A DNA stretch of 64,000 bases from an uncultured Patescibacteria group bacterium (GTDB taxonomy: Bacteria > Patescibacteriota > JACMRA01), in NCBI GenBank assembly GCA_938041505.1, contig CALITC010000006.1, forward strand, positions 45,153 through 109,152, written 5' to 3'. Of the stretch, positions 34,250 to 42,659 are shown piece by piece. Position numbers and translations under genes: made by a program. Positions within the stretch are counted from its first letter, which is position 1, and every line of letters starts with the position of its first letter. Under the pieces are notes generated by a model. It searched no databases. It was not told the DNA's origin and was given only the letters and a program-made list of their open reading frames with translations.

Positions 34250-36367
34250 TCAGGAAAAGAAATGAGGAGTTTTGAGTTGCGAGGCGTTTATCTTCATCCC
34301 AAGACTCTTCATTCGTTGATCAGGTAGGAATTGAAGCTCACCTCCAAAAGAAATTTTCGCTAAATTGTCACATAAGCATCGATAAACATACAAGCTTGGA
34401 GCTAATTTACTTTTTATTTGAAAGAACCAAGGATTGTATTCATCAAGTAATGTTTCAATCTCACACTCTTTGTGAGTATATGTAGTAATTTGAGAATCTG
34501 TAAGCCATCTCAACGAATCCAATCTACTTAGATCACAATAGAACATATGATGATCAGTTGGTTGAACAATATCATCTTTATTTACAACCTTAAATTTACC
34601 GTACTCTCGCCAAGATAAATAATTGAACTCAGCCTCTTGAAACGCTTTTTTCAAAGCTTGATCAGAATTCAAGTTACTAGAAGCACCAGAAGTAAAATGC
34701 GGTTGTGAGGATTTGTTAATGAAAACTACTAAGAAAGTTGGAATATGTAACGAGATATCAAGTATAATAACTTCAACACCGATACAATTATATTTTTCAA
34801 TTTTGGAATATACACTACTTTCAACACTTTTATAATCCATCCGAGGCACTGGTCTTTTTGAAAACCAAGTAACCATTAGTGCGTCTCTTTCAAGATTCTC
34901 GAACAATGCACTTTGCTTTGCAAGATGGGATTCAAAATGAGCACCAACGCCACTCGAGTTACCATATATAAATGGATTTCTTCCGAGGAAATTTTCGCTT
35001 ACCGGGTAAAAAACTGTATCAACTAGTGTCATTGTAGATTTTTCTTCTAAATAATCATGACCCTCTATCCAAAAATTGGTATCTGAAGTGCAGAATTTAT
35101 ATAAATCATAGTGATTTACATAATTAGCACTTCTCTTAAAGACCGTATTGGGGTCAATATAATTTTTTAGATTATCTGCTGTAGCACTAACTGTAAAGTG
35201 TGGCTGAGAGCATGCTACCCTTTCATGGGTTTCGACCAATGATTTTAACAAAGACAAAGCCGATGTATTTGCAGTGCCAAATCCAAAATCACTATTCCCA
35301 TCGATAATAAACTCAGTTGAGCACGATACAAGAGGGTTGTTGTTTTCATCCCACTTTTGAATTTGGGTAGTTTTTATATATCCTTCAGATATTAGCGATT
35401 TTTTAAGTAAAGCGATATTTCTCTGTAATTGGTTATTTTTTTCCGAGTAATTTTTATTATTTGATGACTTACCAAGAACAAAACTAAATGGCACTATCCA
35501 AGGGTTTTTAAAATTAAGAGATTTTAGTAAGAATTTTTCGTCAAATCCTCCTAAAGCAACAATTCCTATATCTAGTTCTGCCGCACAAAGGTATGCATTC
35601 TGCAACAGTGATCCACCCTCAGCAAATACAAATTTTAACCCACGATTACCATATTTTTGAAAATGTGATTCCAATTGAGCTAGCAAGTATACCGAAAAAG
35701 TAACGTTATCTAGAATGAACTCATCTTCGTGTATTCGCTTAAGTGATTGTTCCGAATACGGTAGTAGTAATTTATCTAAACCTTGGGTTTGTTGGTTGTA
35801 CCAATACCACCCTTTGCAAAGATTCGTATCATCTCTATGAACACAAATTACCACCTCATATACTGCATACCCTCCTGGTGAAGGAACGCTGTGTTTCGAA
35901 ATATTTTTTAATATTTCAATTAATGAACAGGTGTCAATCGGCTCATTTACAAAATCACGAGTAGACTTTCTTGCAGAAATAATATCTGTAATATTTGTTA
36001 ACCGCGCCTCCTCATTTATTAATTTTGTCTTTTCTATATGAGGTTCAAGAAGATATGAGTTATGATTTTCATATTCCAGAATGGGTTTAATATCTGGGAA
36101 CATTGTTAAGTCATAATCGTTTTTGAGCCAATCTTGGATTTTGACTACAATTTTATTTTCTATGAGATGATCTAATACTTGTAACGAAATTTCATTTTCA
36201 GAATCGGCGTTTTGAATAATTTCATTATATTCTAAGCTACCGTCACATAAATCCAAAACATCAGCAAAAGCGCTTACATCTGACTCGATAGTAAATTTAC
36301 CAGAAGGTAAATAAAATACTAAGGAATTCTTGTTTAATTTACAATAATATTTGGCAATTAATCCCAT
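34250..36367 (-). CDS. SagB-type dehydrogenase / YcaO cyclodehydratase fusion
   Basis: One 705-residue protein carrying both azole-forming activities. Residues 1-100 look like a winged-helix (peptide-binding) region. Residues 115-300 are the FMN dehydrogenase: SARKSTRDF (131-139), VPSPGGYAVYEVVI (161-174), KGWYWYNQ, FAEGGSLLQNAYLCAAELDI (248-267), LGGFDE. Residues 350-705 are YcaO: FGTANTSALSLLKSLVETHE (E382), SSGVGAHFES then LFENLERDALMVTW (E493, D495), AFQEAE (E578/E580), and the C-terminal PHFFS. A YcaO enzyme uses ATP to cyclise Cys/Ser onto the backbone and the dehydrogenase oxidises azolines to azoles. The ribosome site GGAGG precedes ATG. No separate E1-like partner is present. Confidence 0.88.
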   Translation of the reverse strand: MGLIAKYYCKLNKNSLVFYLPSGKFTIESDVSAFADVLDLCDGSLEYNEIIQNADSENEISLQVLDHLIENKIVVKIQDWLKNDYDLTMFPDIKPILEYENHNSYLLEPHIEKTKLINEEARLTNITDIISARKSTRDFVNEPIDTCSLIEILKNISKHSVPSPGGYAVYEVVICVHRDDTNLCKGWYWYNQQTQGLDKLLLPYSEQSLKRIHEDEFILDNVTFSVYLLAQLESHFQKYGNRGLKFVFAEGGSLLQNAYLCAAELDIGIVALGGFDEKFLLKSLNFKNPWIVPFSFVLGKSSNNKNYSEKNNQLQRNIALLKKSLISEGYIKTTQIQKWDENNNPLVSCSTEFIIDGNSDFGFGTANTSALSLLKSLVETHERVACSQPHFTVSATADNLKNYIDPNTVFKRSANYVNHYDLYKFCTSDTNFWIEGHDYLEEKSTMTLVDTVFYPVSENFLGRNPFIYGNSSGVGAHFESHLAKQSALFENLERDALMVTWFSKRPVPRMDYKSVESSVYSKIEKYNCIGVEVIILDISLHIPTFLVVFINKSSQPHFTSGASSNLNSDQALKKAFQEAEFNYLSWREYGKFKVVNKDDIVQPTDHHMFYCDLSRLDSLRWLTDSQITTYTHKECEIETLLDEYNPWFFQIKSKLAPSLYVYRCLCDNLAKISFGGELQFLPDQRMKSLGMKINASQLKTPHFFS

Positions 36368-36903
36368 ATTTATCCTCCAAAAACAAGAATACTTTTGCTC
36401 GTTGTTGTGTTTATGTCAAGTTTTGCGTATAAATATTTAAAATCTAAGTTTAAAATAGCAGGTTAATCCTGCGCTTTTATATCTGAATTTCTTTTAAGAG
36501 CGAGTCTAAATTGTTTGACGGCACATTCACTAACTTACTCACAGGATGCATACTCAGGTCAGTTTTGTTCTTTGAGCTGATAGAAAAGATTGTTGATGAA
36601 CGACTTGAGGAGGCTCTGGACTACCTTTGGGTATATAGCAATTATCTAGACTCTCGGTAAAGAGATCAGGACAAACTTGTGGATATTCTAAATAAAGCAC
36701 AAAAGGAAGATTAAGCCAAGTACTACATACCCGAGCTTACGCTCGTGATATTTTCGTGGATTAACAAGGTAATACAAGTACTGCTATACCATCAAGTTAT
36801 CCTCAATTAATAGCAGCTTAAAGTTACCATAGACAGTAATATTTTGCAAGTGGAGAACTTCAAATTGACAATTAGCCTTCTTTGAGGCAGCCTGTAGAAC
36901 AAC
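36368..36903. other. Intergenic region upstream of the fusion gene and argS
   Basis: About 535 bases with no intact gene. It includes TTGACA on the minus strand at about 36415, which could be the -35 of the fusion gene, the broken gene copy at 36574-36714, and a CGAGC-TTAC-GCTCG hairpin near 36740. Confidence 0.5.
36574..36714 (+). pseudogene. Truncated, stop-containing copy of the 30576 gene
   Basis: Reads ELIEKIVDERLEEALDYLWV then YSNYLDSR-stop-RDQDKLVDILNKAQKED. It aligns with residues from about 81 on of the 134-residue protein (ELMEKIVDDRLEEALDRVWV, YNNYLDSWYRDQQKLLDVL). TAA at 36658 replaces the Tyr codon. The N-terminal part is missing. This is a remnant of a duplication. Confidence 0.8.
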
Positions 36904-38802
36904 ATGACCATCCTTGAACTTAAGAAAGCATTGCAAGATCAATTCCATAATTTTGAGTGGACTGTACCGCCCGACCTTAGTATGGGTATTCTCACAACCA
37001 ACGAAGCCTTCAAACAAGCTCAGCGGACCAAATCCAACCCCGTTGATAAAGCTCTAGAAATCGCCGAGCAAATCCAAAAAGTTATCCAGGACAACAAGTT
37101 CCCGTGCAAAGTCAGCACGACCGGACCATATATTAATCTCAGTCTCACCTCTACCGGCCTAGGACAGCTGTTACAATCTGGATTGGACTACACCATCCCG
37201 ACCAAAGATGAAACAATTTTCCTTGATTACTTCTCCCCAAACGTTGGCAAGCAAATGCACATTGGCCACATGCGCTCCGCCAATATCGGAGAGTCTCTAC
37301 GGCGCGTTCTTAGTCTTGCCCACCCCAAAGTTATTACCGATAACCACATCGCCGACTGGGGAATCCAATTCAGTATTCTTATCTGGGGGATTCAGCATAT
37401 CACCAAGCTCAAGCTCAGTTTCTCCAAGATGGATTGGGACAAAACGCCTTCCGAAATTGTTGGCGACCTGAATCAGGTGTATGTCGCGACCAACGCCATG
37501 ATGGAAGCTGACCCCTCAATCCGCGAACAAGCCCAAGCCATCGCCAAAAAATTAGAGACCAATCTCCAAGCAGAAAAATCCACCGGTTCCGAGATCTACA
37601 CCATCTGGCAAAGCATTGTTGAAGCTAGCAATCAAGTCTTCAGTGCCGGCGAAGGATACCTACATCTTAACGAAAACCAAACCAGCAAAGACTCACCAAT
37701 CACAACCGACCTCCAGGACCAAATCCAAGATCAACTAGGGGTTTGGCAAATCAATACTGAGCACTTACCAGGTCAATTCGATCTTATTTTAGGTGAGAGC
37801 TTCTACCAGACATTTTTGGACGAAGTTCATTACTGGCATGATCAAGATCTATTAGTTCAAGACGAAGAAGGCTACTACATGGATCTCGAAGAAGAGGGTC
37901 TTGGTAGAGCATATCTCATATCGTCAGCTGGATACAGTGTCTACGTTGGACGTGATAGTATTGCTCGCTTTGTCTGGGCCGGCTTATTCAACGCTGACCT
38001 TATGGTATCCATAGCTGACAATCGGCAGAACCACTCCTTCAAGCAGGCTTTTGCAGTTATCCAAAAAGTTTTGGAGGCAGATATCTATAGGGACAGACCA
38101 TTTGGTTTGTTAACTCAGAGCCAGACTGATCAAGCAATCGCCAACCTGCAAAATAAGCCACCAGTTCATGTTGGTTTTGGCTTCATGTCGCTCGCCAGTG
38201 GTGCTATGAGTACTCGCAAAGGAACGGTTATCAAATTCGATGATTTTACCGCCACCTTGGAAGCCAAAATAGACGAAGTACTCAGTGAAAAAGATCCCAA
38301 AATCAAAAAGAACCCTCCTTACTGGGAAAAAGTCCAAAAAATCTCCACCGCCACCATCAAGTGGTTCGACCTCTCTAGGGACAAAGACCAAGATATAGTT
38401 TTTGACATCGAAGAAATGTTGAGCTTTGAAGGTAACACCGGTATCTATCAGCTCTACACCTACGCCCGCATCACGAACATTCTCCAGCGGACCGAGACCA
38501 CAGCTCAACTCAATTCGGAAAGTATCACCCTACTCAATCAAAAGGAACTTGAGATCCTCAACGAGATGTACACACTCCCTAATCTCATCGAACAAACCAT
38601 CTCCGAACTCAAACCTCACCTACTCGCTAATCACCTAGTAAGCCTTACTGCCAAAATCAACAGTTGGTACGCCGCTCACTCGGTAGCCGGGGAAGAATCC
38701 AGACCTCGACGAGACGCCATGCTAGCGATGCTCAGACTTATTCAAAAGCACTTGGACTTCACCCTCAACCTCCTCGGCATAGAGACCATGAACAAATTGT
38801 AG
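36904..38802 (+). CDS. argS: Arginyl-tRNA synthetase
   Basis: Class I synthetase charging tRNA-Arg. It has an N-terminal Add-1-like domain (about 1-100). The HIGH signature is HIGHMRS at about residue 119 in SPNVGKQMHIGHMRSANIGE, and the KMSKS equivalent is GAMSTRKGTVIKFDD at about 434. The DALR-like anticodon domain includes YTYARITNILQRT. The length of 632 is slightly above average. The ATG overlaps no neighbour. Confidence 0.96.
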   Translation: MTILELKKALQDQFHNFEWTVPPDLSMGILTTNEAFKQAQRTKSNPVDKALEIAEQIQKVIQDNKFPCKVSTTGPYINLSLTSTGLGQLLQSGLDYTIPTKDETIFLDYFSPNVGKQMHIGHMRSANIGESLRRVLSLAHPKVITDNHIADWGIQFSILIWGIQHITKLKLSFSKMDWDKTPSEIVGDLNQVYVATNAMMEADPSIREQAQAIAKKLETNLQAEKSTGSEIYTIWQSIVEASNQVFSAGEGYLHLNENQTSKDSPITTDLQDQIQDQLGVWQINTEHLPGQFDLILGESFYQTFLDEVHYWHDQDLLVQDEEGYYMDLEEEGLGRAYLISSAGYSVYVGRDSIARFVWAGLFNADLMVSIADNRQNHSFKQAFAVIQKVLEADIYRDRPFGLLTQSQTDQAIANLQNKPPVHVGFGFMSLASGAMSTRKGTVIKFDDFTATLEAKIDEVLSEKDPKIKKNPPYWEKVQKISTATIKWFDLSRDKDQDIVFDIEEMLSFEGNTGIYQLYTYARITNILQRTETTAQLNSESITLLNQKELEILNEMYTLPNLIEQTISELKPHLLANHLVSLTAKINSWYAAHSVAGEESRPRRDAMLAMLRLIQKHLDFTLNLLGIETMNKL

Positions 38803-38840
38803 ACTTGACTGCATCAGTCCAAAATACTACACTATTATCA

Positions 38841-39329
38841 ATGACAACCGCCAAATCAAAATCTACAAAAACCAAATCCAAGAGCCAAACCAAAAGCTTC
38901 GTAGACTATCTAGACCAACTAGAAAAAACAGGTCACAAAATCTTCGTCAAAACCGCACCCAAGTTACCTACCAAAGCGATCAAAATAATCACTACAGCCG
39001 TACCTTTTGTAGCCATCGTCTTGGTAGCTTTTTCTCTACCATTCTCTTCTCTACACCTCATTAACCAACTCCTGAACTTATTCAATCTTAATTTTGCTGC
39101 ACTTCTAGCTTCTCTAGCCACAGCAGCCAGTGCCACCCTCATTGCGATCGCAATCCCAGGCTTATTCAACATGTATGCTGGAGCATGGAAACTAGTCTTC
39201 TACGCCTCACTCCTCTCGTTATTAACAATCTTCAACTTAAGCGCAACGGGTGACTTACTAGCTTATATAGCCCTGCTTTGCATAAGCTGGTACATATTAT
39301 TCCAGATCCAACACCGGTACAAAAAATAG
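38841..39329 (+). CDS. Small membrane protein with basic N-terminus
   Basis: 162 residues from ATG 38841. A Lys/Ser/Thr-rich cytoplasmic segment (MTTAKSKSTKTKSKSQTKSF) is followed by four or five membrane spans starting IIKIITTAVPFVAIVLVAFS-like. No family is recognised. It begins 38 bases after argS on the same strand. Similar layouts occur often in CPR genomes as uncharacterised membrane proteins. Confidence 0.6.
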   Translation: MTTAKSKSTKTKSKSQTKSFVDYLDQLEKTGHKIFVKTAPKLPTKAIKIITTAVPFVAIVLVAFSLPFSSLHLINQLLNLFNLNFAALLASLATAASATLIAIAIPGLFNMYAGAWKLVFYASLLSLLTIFNLSATGDLLAYIALLCISWYILFQIQHRYKK

Positions 39330-39393
39330 TTTTGACAAGTAAAGACAATTATGCTTAATTATCTATTAGTAGAATACTACATTGGAGGTAGAA

Positions 39394-40035
39394 GTGTCGC
39401 CACATTTTACACACAGAGAACTAATCGATCAGGTTGAATTCCTAAAAAGAGTTCTGAAAATAGAGAATACTTCTCGTGGCCTAGATCTAGGATGTGGAGA
39501 AGGAGTTCAACTCAAAATCATCCAACAGATAGCCCGAGAAACTTATGGAGTGGATAAAGAGAAAAGCATTGAAATAGATAAATTCCTGCATCTTAATTTT
39601 TTTGAAGAGCAAATCCCATTGAGTGAGCTAGATTTTGTATATTGCATGGCTCCAAATTTTGGCGATGATTGGTGGAATATGAATCCACTACTTCAAAACA
39701 TATATAAAGTCTTAAGAAATGATGGTCTATTCTTATTAGATTTATTTTCTCTCAACTCTTACAAGGATCAAGAATCCAGAACCTGTCAAGATAATATAGG
39801 TCAACACGAAGCCTATAGAAATGAAAATTGCTTAGTTCAAACATCCAAATTCTACAATAGCAAAAAGCTCGAAATGCTCATCTGGCGAATCTTCTCCAAA
39901 GACGAACTAATAGAATTATTTGCTAAACACAACTTGGTTTTGGTAAGGGACTTCAAAGGTTTCACCGACCAAGCAGCAAATTGGCAACCGAACAAGCAAA
40001 ACGACCGTATTCTGGTCTTATTCCAAAAAAAATAA
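39394..40035 (+). CDS. Class I SAM-dependent methyltransferase (paralog B)
   Basis: 213 residues from GTG 39394, chosen because GGAGG lies 5 bases upstream. Motif I is SRGLDLGCGEGVQL and motif II is TYGVDKEKSI. The region FVYCMAPNFGDDWWNMNPLL and GLFLLDLFSLNSY follow. It shares the opening QVEFLKRVL and the APxFGxDW motif with the methyltransferase at 23077, so the two are paralogs. The acceptor is unknown. It ends at a terminator. Confidence 0.85.
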   Translation: MSPHFTHRELIDQVEFLKRVLKIENTSRGLDLGCGEGVQLKIIQQIARETYGVDKEKSIEIDKFLHLNFFEEQIPLSELDFVYCMAPNFGDDWWNMNPLLQNIYKVLRNDGLFLLDLFSLNSYKDQESRTCQDNIGQHEAYRNENCLVQTSKFYNSKKLEMLIWRIFSKDELIELFAKHNLVLVRDFKGFTDQAANWQPNKQNDRILVLFQKK

Positions 40036-40063
40036 TACTTTGCCCAAATGCGGAGTATTTTTC
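40034..40063 (+). terminator. Intrinsic terminator
   Basis: Arms ATACTTTGC/GCGGAGTAT pair over 9 bp with two G:T pairs, loop CCAAAT, followed by TTTTTCTT. Confidence 0.7.
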
Positions 40064-40124
40064 TTGATAAGATAGGGCAGCACTAGCCAAAAACAAAGCA
40101 AGTCAACAAAAGACAAGTAACCGA

Positions 40125-42659
40125 TTATTCAAATATTTTATGTAGACTATTTTTCGTCTGATCATCGAAGATAACTTGGAACTCAATCTCACTTCCACCA
40201 AATTCTTCCTGTCTCAGCTCTTGCCATTCTTTTTGAATACCTTGTTTAGTGCAAAGAGCAAACAAGTCTTGCTTGTATTTCGTGTCCTGATTGTCTAGAT
40301 GCAACCCTTTCGTCTCTAAGACGTATACCTTAGGATGATTTCCAAACTCCTCCGGTTTTTTTAAAAAAATAAAATCTGCATACACCTTATTTTTGCGCCA
40401 CCCTTGGATAGAGTAGTGCTCTTTACCTACCAAATTACGATGCCACCAAAGTAGTTTTTCCTGATTTTCTAAAGTCAAAGCGACTGATTTTTCCAAAGTA
40501 TTCAAATCTTCATCAGGCACAAAGTCAAACAAACTCATACTCACTTCTTTGTACTGCTGATTGGAGTTCCGCAGTGGATTGGTATGGTGGGTTTTGATAG
40601 TTTTGGGCAAAGTATACCCGCCTTGAGAAGACAGTAATAAGAACCGAACCTGATCAGAAGCAATCAACCCCTGAAAGCACTCATACGCTAACACCTCTAT
40701 TTGCTTAATCAAATCCAGCTTCACCTGCTCAATAATATGCACAATATTCTGATTAATCTCAGGGCTGGAATACTTCTGACGAAGCAATGTGACTATTTGC
40801 TTGGAGAGCTCATACGCAATCCATGGATTAGGCACAACCCCAGAGAGCTGCTTGGCTATGAAGACGGTATCCACACGCATTGTTCTGGACACCGTAGCAA
40901 ATTCGGTTTGGTTTTCAATAGCCACCTCTTCAAGCCCAATTGCCAAAGAAGTTTGCTCGCCGATCTGATGAGATAACGAAATATCCTTAACAAAATCTAC
41001 AGTAAGCTTAGACCACTCCAGTCGACTCAAGATATGCTGCTCATAGCTCACATCACTCGAACCCTCACCCTCTTGAATGACAAACTTAGGGAGGAAGACT
41101 TTGCCTTCGTACTCCTTATATTTCTCTCGAATACGAGACACAATCTCTTGCACTTCTTGAGTCGCTTCACCATCACTAATGACAGACACAGAACTGTTAA
41201 GATCTTGCATGCCATCCATCTCCAGCCCCTTTTTGACAGACTTGACGAGGTCTTGAGCATTACGCTTGAAAGTATACACATAACACTCATCTAGGGTTTT
41301 GATTCCGGTCTTGGCTGCATAAGGTTGCCGCAGAATACGCCCGATTAGTTGAGTCAGGGCGGTTTTGGAAGCAGGGTTTGTCAAGATACTAAGCACATAC
41401 GCGAAGCTACAATCCCAGCCTTCTTGCAGAGCTGACTTGGTAATAATATACCGCACTTCGCTTGCAGCTGACAGCAAGTCTTGCCCACTGAGCTCATCCT
41501 TATCGCTCGACTTAATCGCAATCTGACTCTCTGGAATACTACATTGCCGCACCAAATACTCCTTCACATCTTCACTATGAATGAAGCCATTCCCCCGCTG
41601 GTCTTTACCGGTGCGTTCGGCTTGAATAAGTTGAATCGGTCGAATATAGCGGCCATTGTTCTGCGCATACTCCACTGCGTATTCTTCCAGCTCTTGCCTC
41701 CGCTTGACCCCAGCGAGCAACACTAATTTCCAATCATCATCCATCCGATTCTCCAAATGAATATCCAACTTAATCATCTCTTCTTTGTCCAAATCTCGAC
41801 CACTTACTTCTACCAGCACATTACACTCCTTAGGTGGCGTTGCAGATAATTCGAGCAGGAACTTAGGGTTGAAACTCTCCAGAGTGCTGCGAGCCTTCTC
41901 TGAATACGCCTTGTGACCTTCATCTAGAATCACCACTGGCTGCAACATTCTAAGCACATTCCCGAAGCTATACGTCACCAGCTCTCCAAAAAAATCATCT
42001 TCACTCCCAATAGTATCCAGATTAGGGAATTGCTGCAAAAGCTCCTGGTGCTTGTCGTACTGATCTTCGGCTGGGAAAAACCCTTCATACCCTCCGCTAA
42101 GTTGGTACATCTTCAAAGTTTCCTTATTCTCCCTGTTACTAGACTGCAACATGAGCATAATCACCACCAGCTTCACTTCGGTATCTTGCTTGGTAAGCCG
42201 GTCGCCCTTCTCCACAATCATCGTCCGCCCACCAGACGACCTATCGAGTACTTGCCGGTAAGGGTCATTACGATCTCGAAGCCGCCGAATAGTTTGCTTA
42301 TAGATCTCAGTACTCGGCACAATCCAGAGCACCACTCCAGTCTGCTTCTGCAAGAGTCGATGCTGGATAAGATCAATGGAATAACAAGCAAGCAAAGTCT
42401 TCCCACCCCCAGTCGGCACCTTGAACCCCACGGCAGGCAAGGACTCCCCAAGACCATTAGTATTAGTCTGGAAATTCTGCTGATCCTTGACCTTACGCCA
42501 AGCAAGCATAGCCATATCCTGCCCAACTGCCAAATCAGGATCAACCGCTCGAAGCTGGTCAATCTTACCCTTAGCCACCCGCAACTCATCCAAGTAAGTA
42601 GTAAACTCACCCAAAACCCGCTCTTGATACTCCTTAAGTTGCATAATGATGTATTTCAT
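40125..42659 (-). CDS. res: Type III restriction enzyme, Res subunit
   Basis: SF2 helicase-nuclease that translocates and cuts when two unmodified sites meet. Residues 1-30 are the N-terminal region. Walker A is VPTGGGKTLLACYSIDLI (about 81-98) and the DExx box is DEGHKAYSEKARS. LSATPPKECNVLVEV (motif III), a helicase C region with EGWDCSFAYVLSILTNPAS, and QLIGRILRQPYA (motif VI) follow. The C-terminal part has the PD-(D/E)XK nuclease region with YADFIFLKKPEEF and YVLETKGLH. The 844-residue length is normal for Res. The start overlaps the end of the helicase gene by 26 bases, so translation is coupled. Confidence 0.93.
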   Translation of the reverse strand: MKYIIMQLKEYQERVLGEFTTYLDELRVAKGKIDQLRAVDPDLAVGQDMAMLAWRKVKDQQNFQTNTNGLGESLPAVGFKVPTGGGKTLLACYSIDLIQHRLLQKQTGVVLWIVPSTEIYKQTIRRLRDRNDPYRQVLDRSSGGRTMIVEKGDRLTKQDTEVKLVVIMLMLQSSNRENKETLKMYQLSGGYEGFFPAEDQYDKHQELLQQFPNLDTIGSEDDFFGELVTYSFGNVLRMLQPVVILDEGHKAYSEKARSTLESFNPKFLLELSATPPKECNVLVEVSGRDLDKEEMIKLDIHLENRMDDDWKLVLLAGVKRRQELEEYAVEYAQNNGRYIRPIQLIQAERTGKDQRGNGFIHSEDVKEYLVRQCSIPESQIAIKSSDKDELSGQDLLSAASEVRYIITKSALQEGWDCSFAYVLSILTNPASKTALTQLIGRILRQPYAAKTGIKTLDECYVYTFKRNAQDLVKSVKKGLEMDGMQDLNSSVSVISDGEATQEVQEIVSRIREKYKEYEGKVFLPKFVIQEGEGSSDVSYEQHILSRLEWSKLTVDFVKDISLSHQIGEQTSLAIGLEEVAIENQTEFATVSRTMRVDTVFIAKQLSGVVPNPWIAYELSKQIVTLLRQKYSSPEINQNIVHIIEQVKLDLIKQIEVLAYECFQGLIASDQVRFLLLSSQGGYTLPKTIKTHHTNPLRNSNQQYKEVSMSLFDFVPDEDLNTLEKSVALTLENQEKLLWWHRNLVGKEHYSIQGWRKNKVYADFIFLKKPEEFGNHPKVYVLETKGLHLDNQDTKYKQDLFALCTKQGIQKEWQELRQEEFGGSEIEFQVIFDDQTKNSLHKIFE

